From NCBI RefSeq assembly GCF_003313325.1, contig NZ_QMHQ01000002.1:1-64000 (forward strand): a DNA stretch of 64,000 bases. The letters are read 5' to 3'. This document shows positions 1 to 7,490 of the stretch, in pieces. Made by a program: the position numbers and the translations under genes. This DNA is from Pedobacter namyangjuensis. GTDB taxonomy: Bacteria > Bacteroidota > Bacteroidia > Sphingobacteriales > Sphingobacteriaceae. Position 1 is the stretch's first letter, and every line of letters starts with the position of its first letter. The notes below the pieces were generated by a model. That model ran no database searches and was not told the origin of the DNA. It was given only the letters and a program-made list of their open reading frames with translations.

Positions 1-153
1 ATTGATAACCGATTTGAATTTTTGGTAGTCAACAAGTCTTTCATAAAAACTTTTCAATACGCAACAAGATTCAGGAATTGTCAATTTGTTATTCTGTCCA
101 AAACCTTGTTTAGCAGTTCCGATATTTTTATTTCGTCTTGGCGGATTGTTCAT
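1..153 (-). CDS. Partial hypothetical protein, N-terminal 51 residues, runs off left edge
   Basis: The minus strand has an ATG at 153 and an uninterrupted frame to base 1 (51 codons), starting MNNPPRRNKNIG. The ATG directly follows a 30-base leader that matches the leaders of the next two genes on this strand, which is the main reason for calling it a gene. No domain is recognisable in the visible part. It appears to be the most downstream visible member of a cassette-like series at 1-2170. The plus-strand frame over the same bases is treated as its shadow. Confidence 0.6.
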   Translation of the reverse strand, partial: MNNPPRRNKNIGTAKQGFGQNNKLTIPESCCVLKSFYERLVDYQKFKSVIN

Positions 154-183
154 TTCTGCTGTCTCTGTAAAATTACTGCCAAC
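154..183 (-). promoter_or_regulatory. Shared cassette leader, copy 1
   Basis: On the minus strand this 30-base leader starts GTTGGCAGTAATTTTACAG and continues AGACAGCAGAA up to the ATG of the partial gene. The leader upstream of the DUF5343 gene has the same core (AATTTTACAAAGACAACA), and the 129-aa gene has a diverged version. Whether it carries a promoter, a translation signal or a recombination end is not clear from sequence. Confidence 0.5.
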
Positions 184-300
184 GGTTTGGGGCTTTGCGA
201 ATTTTTGTTTTACTTACTACAATTATCCCAAGCACTAACTTAATAAATAATTACTGAATTTGCCCAGCGGCTGTCGCCCAAAAATTTGCAAAACCACTGT
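181..300. repeat. Imperfect palindromic element, attC-like, copy 1
   Basis: The left arm contains GGCTTTGCGAATTTTTG (about 191-207) and the right arm contains CAAAAATTTGCAAAACC (about 279-295). These pair over 17 bases with one wobble and one mismatch. The left end is AAC, which on the minus strand gives the GTT that begins the next leader. The same arm cores occur in the copy at 751-875 although the central parts differ. It lies between the 129-aa gene and the partial gene at the edge. Confidence 0.65.
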
Positions 301-329
301 AATAAGTAGTTGCAAATAAGACATGCTAT

Positions 330-719
330 TTAGAGTTCTATTTCAGAGTTTTCTAGTTCTTTAAATCTTTCTTTGTCAGTAGGTTCAAAGTCAATTATTT
401 TATAGTATTTTTCTTCGATGGAATTGAAGTCGACTAAGGTTAGATATTCGTCGATTGATTTTCGATCAATCATTATTTTTCCACCACCAGCCCAATGTCT
501 GTCAGCACCATTCTTCTTAATTCCAGAAACCCAATATGCATCACCAGTCTCAATGTCGTAATGATTTCCACCTCCGCTAGGTGTCCCCATTTTTTTTACA
601 GCCTTGTTGTCAAAATATACAGTTTTTCCAGATTTTGAAAATTCAACCGTACCAATCCAAGCAGGTCCATTATCTGAATAACCTGTCTTTAATTCTATGT
701 ACATTATTTTAGATTTCAT
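330..719 (-). CDS. Hypothetical protein, 129 aa
   Basis: A small soluble protein with no signal peptide. It has a Gly-rich middle (TPSGGGNHYDIETGDAYWVS) and a conserved-looking stretch RHWAGGGKIMIDR at about residues 74-86, with an acidic C-terminus. I do not recognise a named domain. It starts at an ATG 34 bases after a GTT junction and sits between two palindromic elements, like an integron-type cassette. No function is assigned. Coding reality is supported by its length, protein-like composition and the regular leader/palindrome setting. Confidence 0.7.
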   Translation of the reverse strand: MKSKIMYIELKTGYSDNGPAWIGTVEFSKSGKTVYFDNKAVKKMGTPSGGGNHYDIETGDAYWVSGIKKNGADRHWAGGGKIMIDRKSIDEYLTLVDFNSIEEKYYKIIDFEPTDKERFKELENSEIEL

Positions 720-753
720 ATGTATGAATGTTGTCGGGGCAATTACTTATAAC
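720..753 (-). promoter_or_regulatory. Shared cassette leader, copy 2 (diverged)
   Basis: Minus-strand leader starting GTTATAAGTAATTGCCCCGA and continuing CAACATTCATACAT to the ATG of the 129-aa gene. It keeps the opening GTT, the GTAATT and the GACAACA blocks of the other two leaders, but the TTACAR block is replaced by GCCCC. Confidence 0.4.
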
Positions 754-875
754 GTTTCGGGGCTTTGCGATGGTGGGGCAAAAGAAGCACAAATCTTCAA
801 TTTTGTACAAAGGGTGAACCGAAGAACAACTCTTGAACTTTGCAGTTTCGCCCCACTATTGCAAAACCCTTGTTA
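751..875. repeat. Imperfect palindromic element, attC-like, copy 2
   Basis: The left arm runs from AACGTTTCGGGGCTTTGCGA through TGGTGGGGCAAAA. The right arm is TTTCGCCCCACTATTGCAAAACCCTTGTTAG at 845-875, shown here only as a position with key blocks GCCCCAC, TTGCAAAACC and GTTAG. The arms pair over roughly 28 positions with a few mismatches and a bulge near the ends. It ends in AAC and GTT on opposite sides. It shares the GGCTTTGCGA and TTGCAAAACC cores with copy 1 and separates the HEPN gene from the 129-aa gene. Confidence 0.7.
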
Positions 876-885
876 GTGGCAGGTT

Positions 886-1479
886 TTATTCCATTATTCT
901 AAACCAATCTTTTACTGTTAATTCTAACCTTACAATCTCATCTTCTGCTAATGGACAACAATGAGCAATTGGGCCTCTTAACTGATTTAAGTTTGTCATT
1001 ATTTTTTGAAATGACCTTTGTCCTCTTTTAAATAGATTTTCAAATGCTTCCCAATTTCCAGTAACAATTTGGCTTAATTCACCAAATGTTGTGTAATCAA
1101 TTTTTTCTTCGGAACGAATTGTAAATCCAGACTCTTCTTCACGTTTTATATTTAGGTCAACACTTTTTCTAATTTCTTCTTTGACTTTCTCCCACCAGTT
1201 CTCTCCGTATTTTTCAAACATAAGCTGTACAACTAAACTTCTAATTGATTTTTCTAAGCAATAAAAAACTTCATAGTGTTGAGCCATCATTCTTGCTTCT
1301 TTCCGATAATCAGAATTAAATTGCAAATAATAACTTTTTGCTTGAACTTCCTTTTTTTCAATTCTTCCAAGATTTAAATCAAGTTCGTTCTCGATTTTGT
1401 CAAGTTCATTTTCAGCTAGAGAATTTGCAAGTGCAAATAGTTTTATTTTCGATAATTGGTCTTGTTGAATATTATTCAT
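886..1479 (-). CDS. HEPN-domain protein of the Swt1 type
   Basis: A 197-aa protein, mostly helical and charged. Near the C-terminus is RGPIAH followed by CCPLAEDEI, which fits the Rx4-6H motif of HEPN RNases and the Swt1-like branch of that family (R..AH.......E). It overlaps the upstream DUF5343 gene by 8 bases, so the two are probably translated together. HEPN proteins are commonly RNase toxins or defence effectors, but a role here is inference. The stop lies about 10 bases from the palindromic element at 751-875. An alternative is a non-catalytic HEPN adaptor. Confidence 0.75.
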   Translation of the reverse strand: MNNIQQDQLSKIKLFALANSLAENELDKIENELDLNLGRIEKKEVQAKSYYLQFNSDYRKEARMMAQHYEVFYCLEKSIRSLVVQLMFEKYGENWWEKVKEEIRKSVDLNIKREEESGFTIRSEEKIDYTTFGELSQIVTGNWEAFENLFKRGQRSFQKIMTNLNQLRGPIAHCCPLAEDEIVRLELTVKDWFRIME

Positions 1480-2116
1480 TTAACAAATTTTCTTTAAGTG
1501 ATTTGAAAATTGCGTTATATATAGCTGGGTCATCTGTTTTGGGTAAAACTAGATTAATAGTATAGTTAATTCCTAAATCGATTTGTTTTCTTCTTATAGT
1601 TTTTTGGGTGGTTTCACTCGCATCTTCGTTTGAATTTGTTTCCTTAATGTTTTCAGTTCGGGTATTTTTTTCATCCGTTTTCAATGTACTATCAAAATCA
1701 GCAAATTCTTTAGCGTTAAAAAATGAACCAACAATTACCTTTACTGTTTGGTTGTCGTGAGCCAAACCTGTAGCATCTGTTACTAACTTAACAAAGTCAG
1801 GTTTACTTAATTCGTGAGCATATTCATTTCTTACATAAAGTTCTTCATAGCCAATTTTTAAGGCTTTTGCCATAGAAACTCCTCGATATGTAGGATTTCT
1901 AAAATCTTTGTAAAGTTGTGTTGGAGTTCCGTCTTCTCCAATTAATTTACATTTTTTTGCCCAAGGAATAAATGCTTTTTGGTTACCACCAGGAAAACCT
2001 AATTTTGTTCCTAAAAAGTCTCCATTGAAATTTTCTGGTATGGAAGCCTCGCAAATTTTATTTAAAATCTTGGTTAAGGTTCCGTATGAAACCATAAAAG
2101 GTAAATTTGTTGCCAT
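1472..2116 (-). CDS. DUF5343-family protein
   Basis: A 214-aa protein opening with LPFMVSYGTLTKILNKI and followed by PENFNGDFLGTKLGFPGGN, a pattern I associate with DUF5343, a helical, probably winged-helix domain found in accessory genes. Residues from about 140 to 175 (TDEKNTRTENIKETNSNEDA and on) are a low-complexity charged linker. A short C-terminal segment (INYTINLVLPKTDD) resembles the strand that closes such proteins. It overlaps the HEPN gene by 8 bases and is preceded by a cassette leader. Function unknown; a partner or regulator of the HEPN protein is plausible. Confidence 0.7.
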   Translation of the reverse strand: MATNLPFMVSYGTLTKILNKICEASIPENFNGDFLGTKLGFPGGNQKAFIPWAKKCKLIGEDGTPTQLYKDFRNPTYRGVSMAKALKIGYEELYVRNEYAHELSKPDFVKLVTDATGLAHDNQTVKVIVGSFFNAKEFADFDSTLKTDEKNTRTENIKETNSNEDASETTQKTIRRKQIDLGINYTINLVLPKTDDPAIYNAIFKSLKENLLNE

Positions 2117-2169
2117 AATTATTTTCTTTTGTTGTCAGTTTTTGTTGTCTTTGTAAAATTGCCACTAAC
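2117..2169 (-). promoter_or_regulatory. Shared cassette leader, copy 3
   Basis: On the minus strand this begins GTTAGTGGCAATTTTACAAA and continues GACAACAAAAACTGAC to the DUF5343 ATG. It is the longest of three leaders (53 bases) and marks the upstream limit of the visible cassette series. No palindromic partner arm is seen upstream. Confidence 0.5.
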
Positions 2170-2172
2170 TAA

Positions 2173-2340
2173 TATATAAGTCTAACTCAGGCAGACCTAT
2201 ACAGCAATTTTCCGCAGTACAGGTATACAAAATTTGACCTTATTCAAAAAAATATTACAGCCCGCCATAAAAGCGTTCATTCTCCAGAATGGAAAGAAAA
2301 TTACAAAGATGAGGAGCGTGTAATTGTTAGCCTAATATAA
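2173..2340 (+). pseudogene. Possible coding remnant (55 codons, no start)
   Basis: A stop-free plus-strand frame running from just after a TAA at 2170-2172 to TAA at 2338-2340. It reads like protein (for example LYSNFPQYRYTKFDLIQKN, later HSPEWKENYKDEERV) and has no ATG. It starts exactly where the cassette leader ends, as if a gene end were left after recombination. I do not recognise the family. In AT-rich DNA a 55-codon open frame can also arise by chance. Confidence 0.25.
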
Positions 2341-2704
2341 GTTACTTATTTAAGAAAAACAACGGGAGTTATAACTTATACAGGTTAAACGCATTAAAAT
2401 TATTTTGTCTTACTAGACAGGTTTTTCCACTTTTTCTTGATAAAAAGTGGAGCAAAAATCAAGGCTTGCATCTATTTTGGTAAAAATTTGTCAAACAAAT
2501 ACTGAAAATAATTTAAGGCCTTGTCTTCGCTTCTTGCTATCGCACGGCTGAAAATTATTTAATGCATTGCAATTTGAAGGCTAATACAGGTTGTTTCAAC
2601 AATTTTTCCTCAAAATATCTGCTAGGCCAAGCCGTTCTTTGCAAAGTTTGTGCGCTTATTTGAACCGCCTCAATCTTAACTTCAACCTAAACTTGCGAGA
2701 CCTA
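2341..2704. other. Non-coding spacer with a hairpin-bearing repeat-like segment
   Basis: No credible gene. At 2433-2454 CCACTTTTTCTTGATAAAAAGTGG forms a 9-bp stem (CCACTTTTT/AAAAAGTGG) and is followed by AGCAAAAATCAAGGC. This resembles the dispersed intergenic elements frequent in Sphingobacteriaceae. A similar layout (hairpin, then a CAAAAA run and a GC-richer tail) occurs at 3428-3475. Confidence 0.4.
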
Positions 2705-3313
2705 TTACCTCACTATCGTCCTAAAAGTTAAGTTAATTCTGGGTTTGTTAACTGTTTTAGTAGGAGGTAAGCGGTGCAACCAATGCTGTTGTGTTTCGTC
2801 TTTCATTACTAGCAGACTACCGTTTTCTAAGACAAGCGAAATGGTTTGTTTGGTTTCTTTATGCTTAAAGGCAAATTTTCGCTCTGCGCCAAAAGTTAAG
2901 GAAGCAATGGCGCCATTCTTTTTCAAGTCTTTTTCGCCATCGCTATGCCAAGCCATGCCTTCATCGCCATTATGGTAAAGGTTAAGTAGGCAAGAGTTAT
3001 AGGTTTCGCCGCTATGCAACTCGCAACAATCTTTTAACGCCAATAATTGTGGCGTAAAAGGAAGGGCTAATTTGGTGATATTAGAATAGGTGTACTCGAA
3101 TGGCTCTGTGCCATACCAAGCCACCATTCTTTTAGTTAAAATATGTTTGCCGAAAATAATGGCTTCATCGTTTTTCCAAGCAATTTCGTTTAGTAAATAA
3201 TCGTAATAAGCTAAAGAATCGCTTTGCGAGATAACCTTGCCGTAATAATTTACAGTACCGTTTTGTGGTAGTAAATTTTTGTTGTGTACGGGTTGGTTAT
3301 CGAATAAATTCAT
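2705..3313 (-). CDS. AlkB-like 2-oxoglutarate/Fe(II) dioxygenase
   Basis: A 202-aa protein of the AlkB/ALKBH2 type, which repairs alkylated bases by oxidative demethylation. The fold core carries the iron ligands H123 and D125 in HSDGEKD, and H180 in WLHRLPP. The closing PRINLTFR provides the two arginines (R192, R198) that bind 2-oxoglutarate and complete the motif. NLYHNGDEGMAWHSD matches the family's N-Y-x-x-G-x-x-x-x-x-H-x-D block. Monocistronic, between two repeat-rich spacers. High confidence in family; substrate (DNA or RNA) not determined. Confidence 0.92.
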   Translation of the reverse strand: MNLFDNQPVHNKNLLPQNGTVNYYGKVISQSDSLAYYDYLLNEIAWKNDEAIIFGKHILTKRMVAWYGTEPFEYTYSNITKLALPFTPQLLALKDCCELHSGETYNSCLLNLYHNGDEGMAWHSDGEKDLKKNGAIASLTFGAERKFAFKHKETKQTISLVLENGSLLVMKDETQQHWLHRLPPTKTVNKPRINLTFRTIVR

Positions 3314-3616
3314 GTAATTAATAGGAGTTCAGGATAAGAAATATTTTTAATTCATAACAAGTGGCCTCTACAAAAAAAAATACACCGTTTTGCATCCTTA
3401 TTTTAAGGTCAGTCGCTTCGCGGACAAACTTTTTTCCAATAGCTGAAAAAAAAGTATGCAAAAAAAGCCACGACTGCGCCTGATGCTATTAAAGTTTCTA
3501 CTTTGGCAAAACACTGCCATCCGCATCAGCCAAGGTCGATTTTTGCTGAACGAAGAAGTAGTGCCAGGGCTGGAGATAATCCAACAGCTAAGTAGCTTAA
3601 AACTAACTCACATTGA
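3314..3616. other. Non-coding spacer
   Basis: No gene seen. It holds an A/T-tract hairpin near 3433-3462 (ACTTTTTT...AAAAAAGT around CCAATAGCTG), then a CAAAAAAAGCCACGACTGC tail. The layout is like that of the element at 2433-2470. Confidence 0.35.
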
Positions 3617-4339
3617 TTAATTCAATTTTGCGGTAGCTTCTTTGTCTACAAACCAATCCAGATTGCCACTTAAAGGTGCTATTAACTGCGAGGGATAAGT
3701 ATTGTAATCTTTTTCGGTATCGCCAATTACATGTTTTAATGCTTCTGCCTTGTTGGTGCCAAAAGTAATGAAAGCTACATTTTTAGCCTGGTTAATTAAA
3801 GGTGCCGTTAAGCTAACGCGATGGGTGTTTAGTTTTTCGACATAGACACTTTTTACGGTTTTTTCTTGGTTGGCTACCAAATCCGTAAATGGGAAAATAG
3901 AAGCGGTATGCGCATCATCGCCCATGCCTAAAAGAATTAAATCGAAAACAATTTCTTCGCCTGCAAAATGTTTGTCTATAGCGTTTTTGTAGGCTTTGGC
4001 GGCGTCTTCTGGCGCTAGTGTGGTATCTACATAAAAAATATGGTCTGCTGGCGTATTCAGGTTATCGAACAAATTTTCTTTTGCCATTAAACCATTGTAA
4101 TCTTTATGGTTGGGTAATACGGTACGCTCATCGCCAAAAAAGAAGTAAACCTTGGTCCAATCTATTTTATCGGCATAGGTAGTTGACAAGGCTTTGTATA
4201 GTTCTTTGGGCGAGTTTCCACCGGTTAATACGAAATCAAATCTGCCTTTGCTAGCAATTGCTTCGTTGGCAATTTTTATCACATAGTGGATGAGTTTTTC
4301 GTTTAATTCGGTTTGGGTATCGAAAATATGTAAGTTCAT
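3617..4339 (-). CDS. pgl: 6-phosphogluconolactonase
   Basis: Hydrolyses 6-phosphogluconolactone to 6-phosphogluconate, the second step of the oxidative pentose phosphate pathway. The 240 aa match the DevB/NagB-like family: LTGGNSPKELY (about 39-48), FFGDERTV (67-74) and GMGDDAHTASIFP (138-150). Cytoplasmic, no signal peptide. It is the last gene of the minus-strand operon with zwf and gnd but is set off from zwf by about 200 bases that contain a hairpin, so its dosage may be tuned separately. Confidence 0.95.
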   Translation of the reverse strand: MNLHIFDTQTELNEKLIHYVIKIANEAIASKGRFDFVLTGGNSPKELYKALSTTYADKIDWTKVYFFFGDERTVLPNHKDYNGLMAKENLFDNLNTPADHIFYVDTTLAPEDAAKAYKNAIDKHFAGEEIVFDLILLGMGDDAHTASIFPFTDLVANQEKTVKSVYVEKLNTHRVSLTAPLINQAKNVAFITFGTNKAEALKHVIGDTEKDYNTYPSQLIAPLSGNLDWFVDKEATAKLN

Positions 4340-4360
4340 ACGTTTAGGGTATTTAATTAA

Positions 4361-4387
4361 AACGGAGCAAATTCAGCTTGCTCCGTT
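4361..4387 (-). terminator. Hairpin between zwf and pgl, terminator-like or attenuating
   Basis: AACGGAGCAA and TTGCTCCGTT form a perfect 10-bp stem with a 7-base loop (ATTCAGC). On the minus strand it is followed by TTAATTAAAT, only moderately U-rich. It lies about 20 bases upstream of the pgl ATG, so it could act as a partial terminator, an mRNA processing/stability site or a translation-modulating structure. Confidence 0.45.
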
Positions 4388-4538
4388 GGTATAATAACTT
4401 TGTCAATCCCGTGCAAACGGGAATTAAAGCGATATGTATGTATTTTAAACTTCCTGTCGCATTACGATTACCAGTAAAGCTGGCAATGACGCAAATTTTG
4501 TTGGCCTTGCAATGACAACTTGGTCTGTGTAATAATAC

Positions 4539-6053
4539 TTATTCTTTGTCTTTTAATGGAAGCGTAAACCAATGGCAACCATCTTTAGCGATTAATGCTT
4601 CTGCATCTTCTGGTCCCCAGCTATCTGCATGGTAATTAGGGAAATTTAAAGATTTTTTACTCTCCCAAGTGTTTATAATTGGCATTACTAATTCCCATGC
4701 AGCTTCAACTTGGTCGCCACGCATAAACAAGGTTTGGTCGCCGTTCATGGCATCCAAAAGTAGGGTTTCGTAAGCTTCCGGGGTATCTGTGTCGTAAGTT
4801 CCTTTATAATCAAAAACCATATCAACCGGATTTAGCACCATTTTTAGTCCAGGTCTTTTAGCCTGTACTTGCAAACGAATACTCATTTCGGGCTGGATGC
4901 TGATAATTAACCTATTTTGTTGCCAAGTTTCTGTTGCACCGGCCGAAAAAATATGGTGTGGCACATCTTTAAACTGAATAGTAATGATAGACGAAGTTTG
5001 GTTCATGCGTTTTCCTGTTCTTAAGTAAAACGGAATACCTTGCCAACGCCAGTTATCTATAAAGAACTTAACGGCTGCAAAGGTTTCTGTGTTAGAATGT
5101 GGATCAACACCCTTTTCGTGCCTGTAACCTGGCACTTCTTTGCCTTCTACCCAACCTTTGCTGTACTGACCGCGAACAGCACTTGCGCTAATTTCTTCGG
5201 GCTTAAACGGACGCATGGCTCTTAAAACTTCTACTTTTCTGTCTCTAATCTCGTCGGCATCGTAGTTAATCGGAGCTTCCATACCAACTAGGCAAAGCAA
5301 TTGCAACAAGTGGTTTTGAATCATATCTCTCAATGCTCCCGCACCTTCGTAATAGCCACCTCTATCGCCAACACCCAACTGCTCTGTTACCGATATTTGG
5401 ATATGCTCGATGTGGTTTCTGTTCCAAAGTGGTTCAAATAGAGAATTTGCAAAGCGAAAAGCCATCATGTTTTGAACCGTTTCTTTCCCCAAGTAATGAT
5501 CTATGCGATAGATTTGTTTCTCGGTAAAAATGCCACTCAACAACTTATTCAGTTCCTTTGCGGTTTCTAAATCGTGTCCAAATGGTTTTTCTATAACTAT
5601 TCGACTGTTATTTTCATCCTGTGTAAGCTTATACTTATGTAAACACTCGGCAATAAGTGGAAAATAGTTAGGTGCAACGGCTAAATAATAAATTACTTGG
5701 GTATCTGGTCCAAAATCTTTTTGGTATTTTTCAATATCCTTTTTAAGGTTTTCGAAAGTTTCTTGAGAAGTGATGTCTACCGAACAATACTGAATATTAG
5801 GTCCAAATTTATCCCATTCTTCTTTTTTAACCTTTCCGTTTCTAGAAAATTCATTTACACTGCTTAAAATCTCCTCTTGATATTTTTTATCAGTAAAAGA
5901 TGTTCTGCCTGTGCCAATGATCGAAAATTTCTCTGGCATGTAACCTTCGGTGTAAAGGTTATAAAGCGCAGGCGCCAATTTTCTTTTATTTAAGTCGCCA
6001 GTACCACCAAAAATTACAAATATGGTTGGGTGGAGATTACTTCTCTTTTTCAT
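4539..6053 (-). CDS. zwf: Glucose-6-phosphate 1-dehydrogenase
   Basis: Oxidises glucose-6-phosphate to 6-phosphogluconolactone with NAD(P)+. The 504 aa are full length for the family. The Rossmann motif GGTGDL is at 16-21, EKPFG near 155, and the signature RIDHYLGKE at 183-191 includes the catalytic His and substrate-binding Lys. The start MKKRSN lies 11 bases after the gnd stop, so the two are co-transcribed. With pgl and gnd it makes the complete oxidative branch. Nothing unusual seen. Confidence 0.97.
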   Translation of the reverse strand: MKKRSNLHPTIFVIFGGTGDLNKRKLAPALYNLYTEGYMPEKFSIIGTGRTSFTDKKYQEEILSSVNEFSRNGKVKKEEWDKFGPNIQYCSVDITSQETFENLKKDIEKYQKDFGPDTQVIYYLAVAPNYFPLIAECLHKYKLTQDENNSRIVIEKPFGHDLETAKELNKLLSGIFTEKQIYRIDHYLGKETVQNMMAFRFANSLFEPLWNRNHIEHIQISVTEQLGVGDRGGYYEGAGALRDMIQNHLLQLLCLVGMEAPINYDADEIRDRKVEVLRAMRPFKPEEISASAVRGQYSKGWVEGKEVPGYRHEKGVDPHSNTETFAAVKFFIDNWRWQGIPFYLRTGKRMNQTSSIITIQFKDVPHHIFSAGATETWQQNRLIISIQPEMSIRLQVQAKRPGLKMVLNPVDMVFDYKGTYDTDTPEAYETLLLDAMNGDQTLFMRGDQVEAAWELVMPIINTWESKKSLNFPNYHADSWGPEDAEALIAKDGCHWFTLPLKDKE

Positions 6054-6064
6054 TTTTTTAGAGA

Positions 6065-7489
6065 TTATAAATTTTTATCGTTCCAGTTGGCGTGGAAAAC
6101 GCCTTCGCTATCAATTCTCTCGAATGTATGAGCACCAAAGAAATCTCTTTGAGCTTGTGTTAAGTTCGATGGCATTCTGCCTGTTTTTAAAGTATCGAAA
6201 TAAGTTAATGCTGATGCAAGTGCAGGAATAGCAATGCCCGCATTAATTGATGAGCTTACTACGTTTCTAGTGCCTTTTATGCTTTGTTTAATCTTTGCTT
6301 GGATACCAGCATCGCCATATAGGTGTTGCAAATCTGGATTGGTAATGTATGCTTGATAAATATCTTCTAAAAATGTAGCTCTGATAATACATCCACCTCG
6401 CCAAATTTTAGCAATTTCTGCCAAATTAAGTTCGTACTCAAACTGTTTTGAAGCTTGCCATAATAAGTGCATGCCTTGCGCATAGGCGGTTGCCATTGCA
6501 AAGTAAAATGCTTCTTCTAAATCGTTTATAAAATCTTCGTTAGCTTCAATTTTGGTTGATGGACCATAAACTTCTTCCAATTCTACTCTTAAACTTTTTA
6601 GTTTTGATAAGTTTCTAGATGATACCGCTGCGTCGATAGTAGGGATTGGCGTTTCAACATCCATGGCAACTTGCGAAGTCCATTTACCAGTTCCTTTAGA
6701 TTTTGCTTCGTCTTTTATTTCATCCACTAAAAGATTACCAGTTTTAACGTCTTTAAACAAGAAAACGTCTTTGGTAATTTCCATTAAGAAAGATTGTAGA
6801 CGTCCATTGTTCCAGCTTTCAAAAACTTGCTGAATTTGCTGATTGTTGCAGTTTAAGCCATTTTTTAGGATTTCATAAGCTTCTGCTAACAACTGCATAA
6901 TGGCATATTCTATTCCGTTGTGGGTCATTTTTACAAAGTGGCCAGAGGCACCAGGGCCAATGTAGGTAACGCATGGGTCGCCGTTAACTTTTGCCGAAAC
7001 AGCTTCAAGCATATCCTTTACAACAGCATAAGCTTGTTTATCGCCACCTGGCATCATGCTAGGACCAAATCTTGCACCTTCTTCGCCACCAGAAATTCCC
7101 ATTCCAAAGAAATGGATGCCTTTATCTTTCAGCTCTAAAGATCTTCTGCTGGTGTCTGTAAAATGCGAGTTTCCACTATCTATAATAATATCGCCCTCGT
7201 CTAACAAAGGTTGTAATTCTGTTATAACGCTATCAACAATAGCTCCGGCAGGTACCAAAAGAATAATGGTTCTTGGTGATTGTAGACTTTCTACAAACTG
7301 ATTAATGTCTGCAAAACCCTTCAGGTTATGTTCTTTTCCTTCTTCTTCGAAAAACTGAAGCATTTTTTCGCTCTTATCATATCCGGTTACGGCAAAACCG
7401 TTGTCGGCCATGTTTAGCAACAAGTTTCTGCCCATGGTTCCTAAACCAACCATGCCAAAGGCAAATTTTGCTTTATTATCGTTATTCAT
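6065..7489 (-). CDS. gnd: 6-phosphogluconate dehydrogenase, decarboxylating
   Basis: Converts 6-phosphogluconate to ribulose-5-phosphate and CO2. The 474 aa match the long (about 470 aa) class. The N-terminal NADP site is GLGTMG (15-20). The substrate block GISGGEEGARFGP is at about 131-143, and K187 with HNGIEYA (190-196) carries the catalytic residues. The helical dimer domain and the C-terminal tail with H and R residues follow. It sits 1 base after the HAD gene stop, indicating tight translational linkage. Confidence 0.97.
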   Translation of the reverse strand: MNNDNKAKFAFGMVGLGTMGRNLLLNMADNGFAVTGYDKSEKMLQFFEEEGKEHNLKGFADINQFVESLQSPRTIILLVPAGAIVDSVITELQPLLDEGDIIIDSGNSHFTDTSRRSLELKDKGIHFFGMGISGGEEGARFGPSMMPGGDKQAYAVVKDMLEAVSAKVNGDPCVTYIGPGASGHFVKMTHNGIEYAIMQLLAEAYEILKNGLNCNNQQIQQVFESWNNGRLQSFLMEITKDVFLFKDVKTGNLLVDEIKDEAKSKGTGKWTSQVAMDVETPIPTIDAAVSSRNLSKLKSLRVELEEVYGPSTKIEANEDFINDLEEAFYFAMATAYAQGMHLLWQASKQFEYELNLAEIAKIWRGGCIIRATFLEDIYQAYITNPDLQHLYGDAGIQAKIKQSIKGTRNVVSSSINAGIAIPALASALTYFDTLKTGRMPSNLTQAQRDFFGAHTFERIDSEGVFHANWNDKNL

Positions 7490-7490
7490 T

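Noticed and set aside
22..243. Plus-strand 73-codon frame at the left edge
   Set aside because: It is opposite the minus-strand partial gene and runs into the palindrome; it has no leader or protein-like pattern.
181..875. Classical integron attC sites
   Set aside because: The ends give AAC and GTT but not the RYYYAAC/GTTRRRY core, and no IntI is seen; only an attC-like description is justified.
1338..1565. Plus-strand frame opposite the HEPN/DUF5343 junction
   Set aside because: Antisense to two well-supported genes, with composition typical of reverse-strand translation.
4340..4400. Sigma70-like TTGACA upstream of pgl
   Set aside because: No -10 at proper spacing, and this phylum uses a different consensus.
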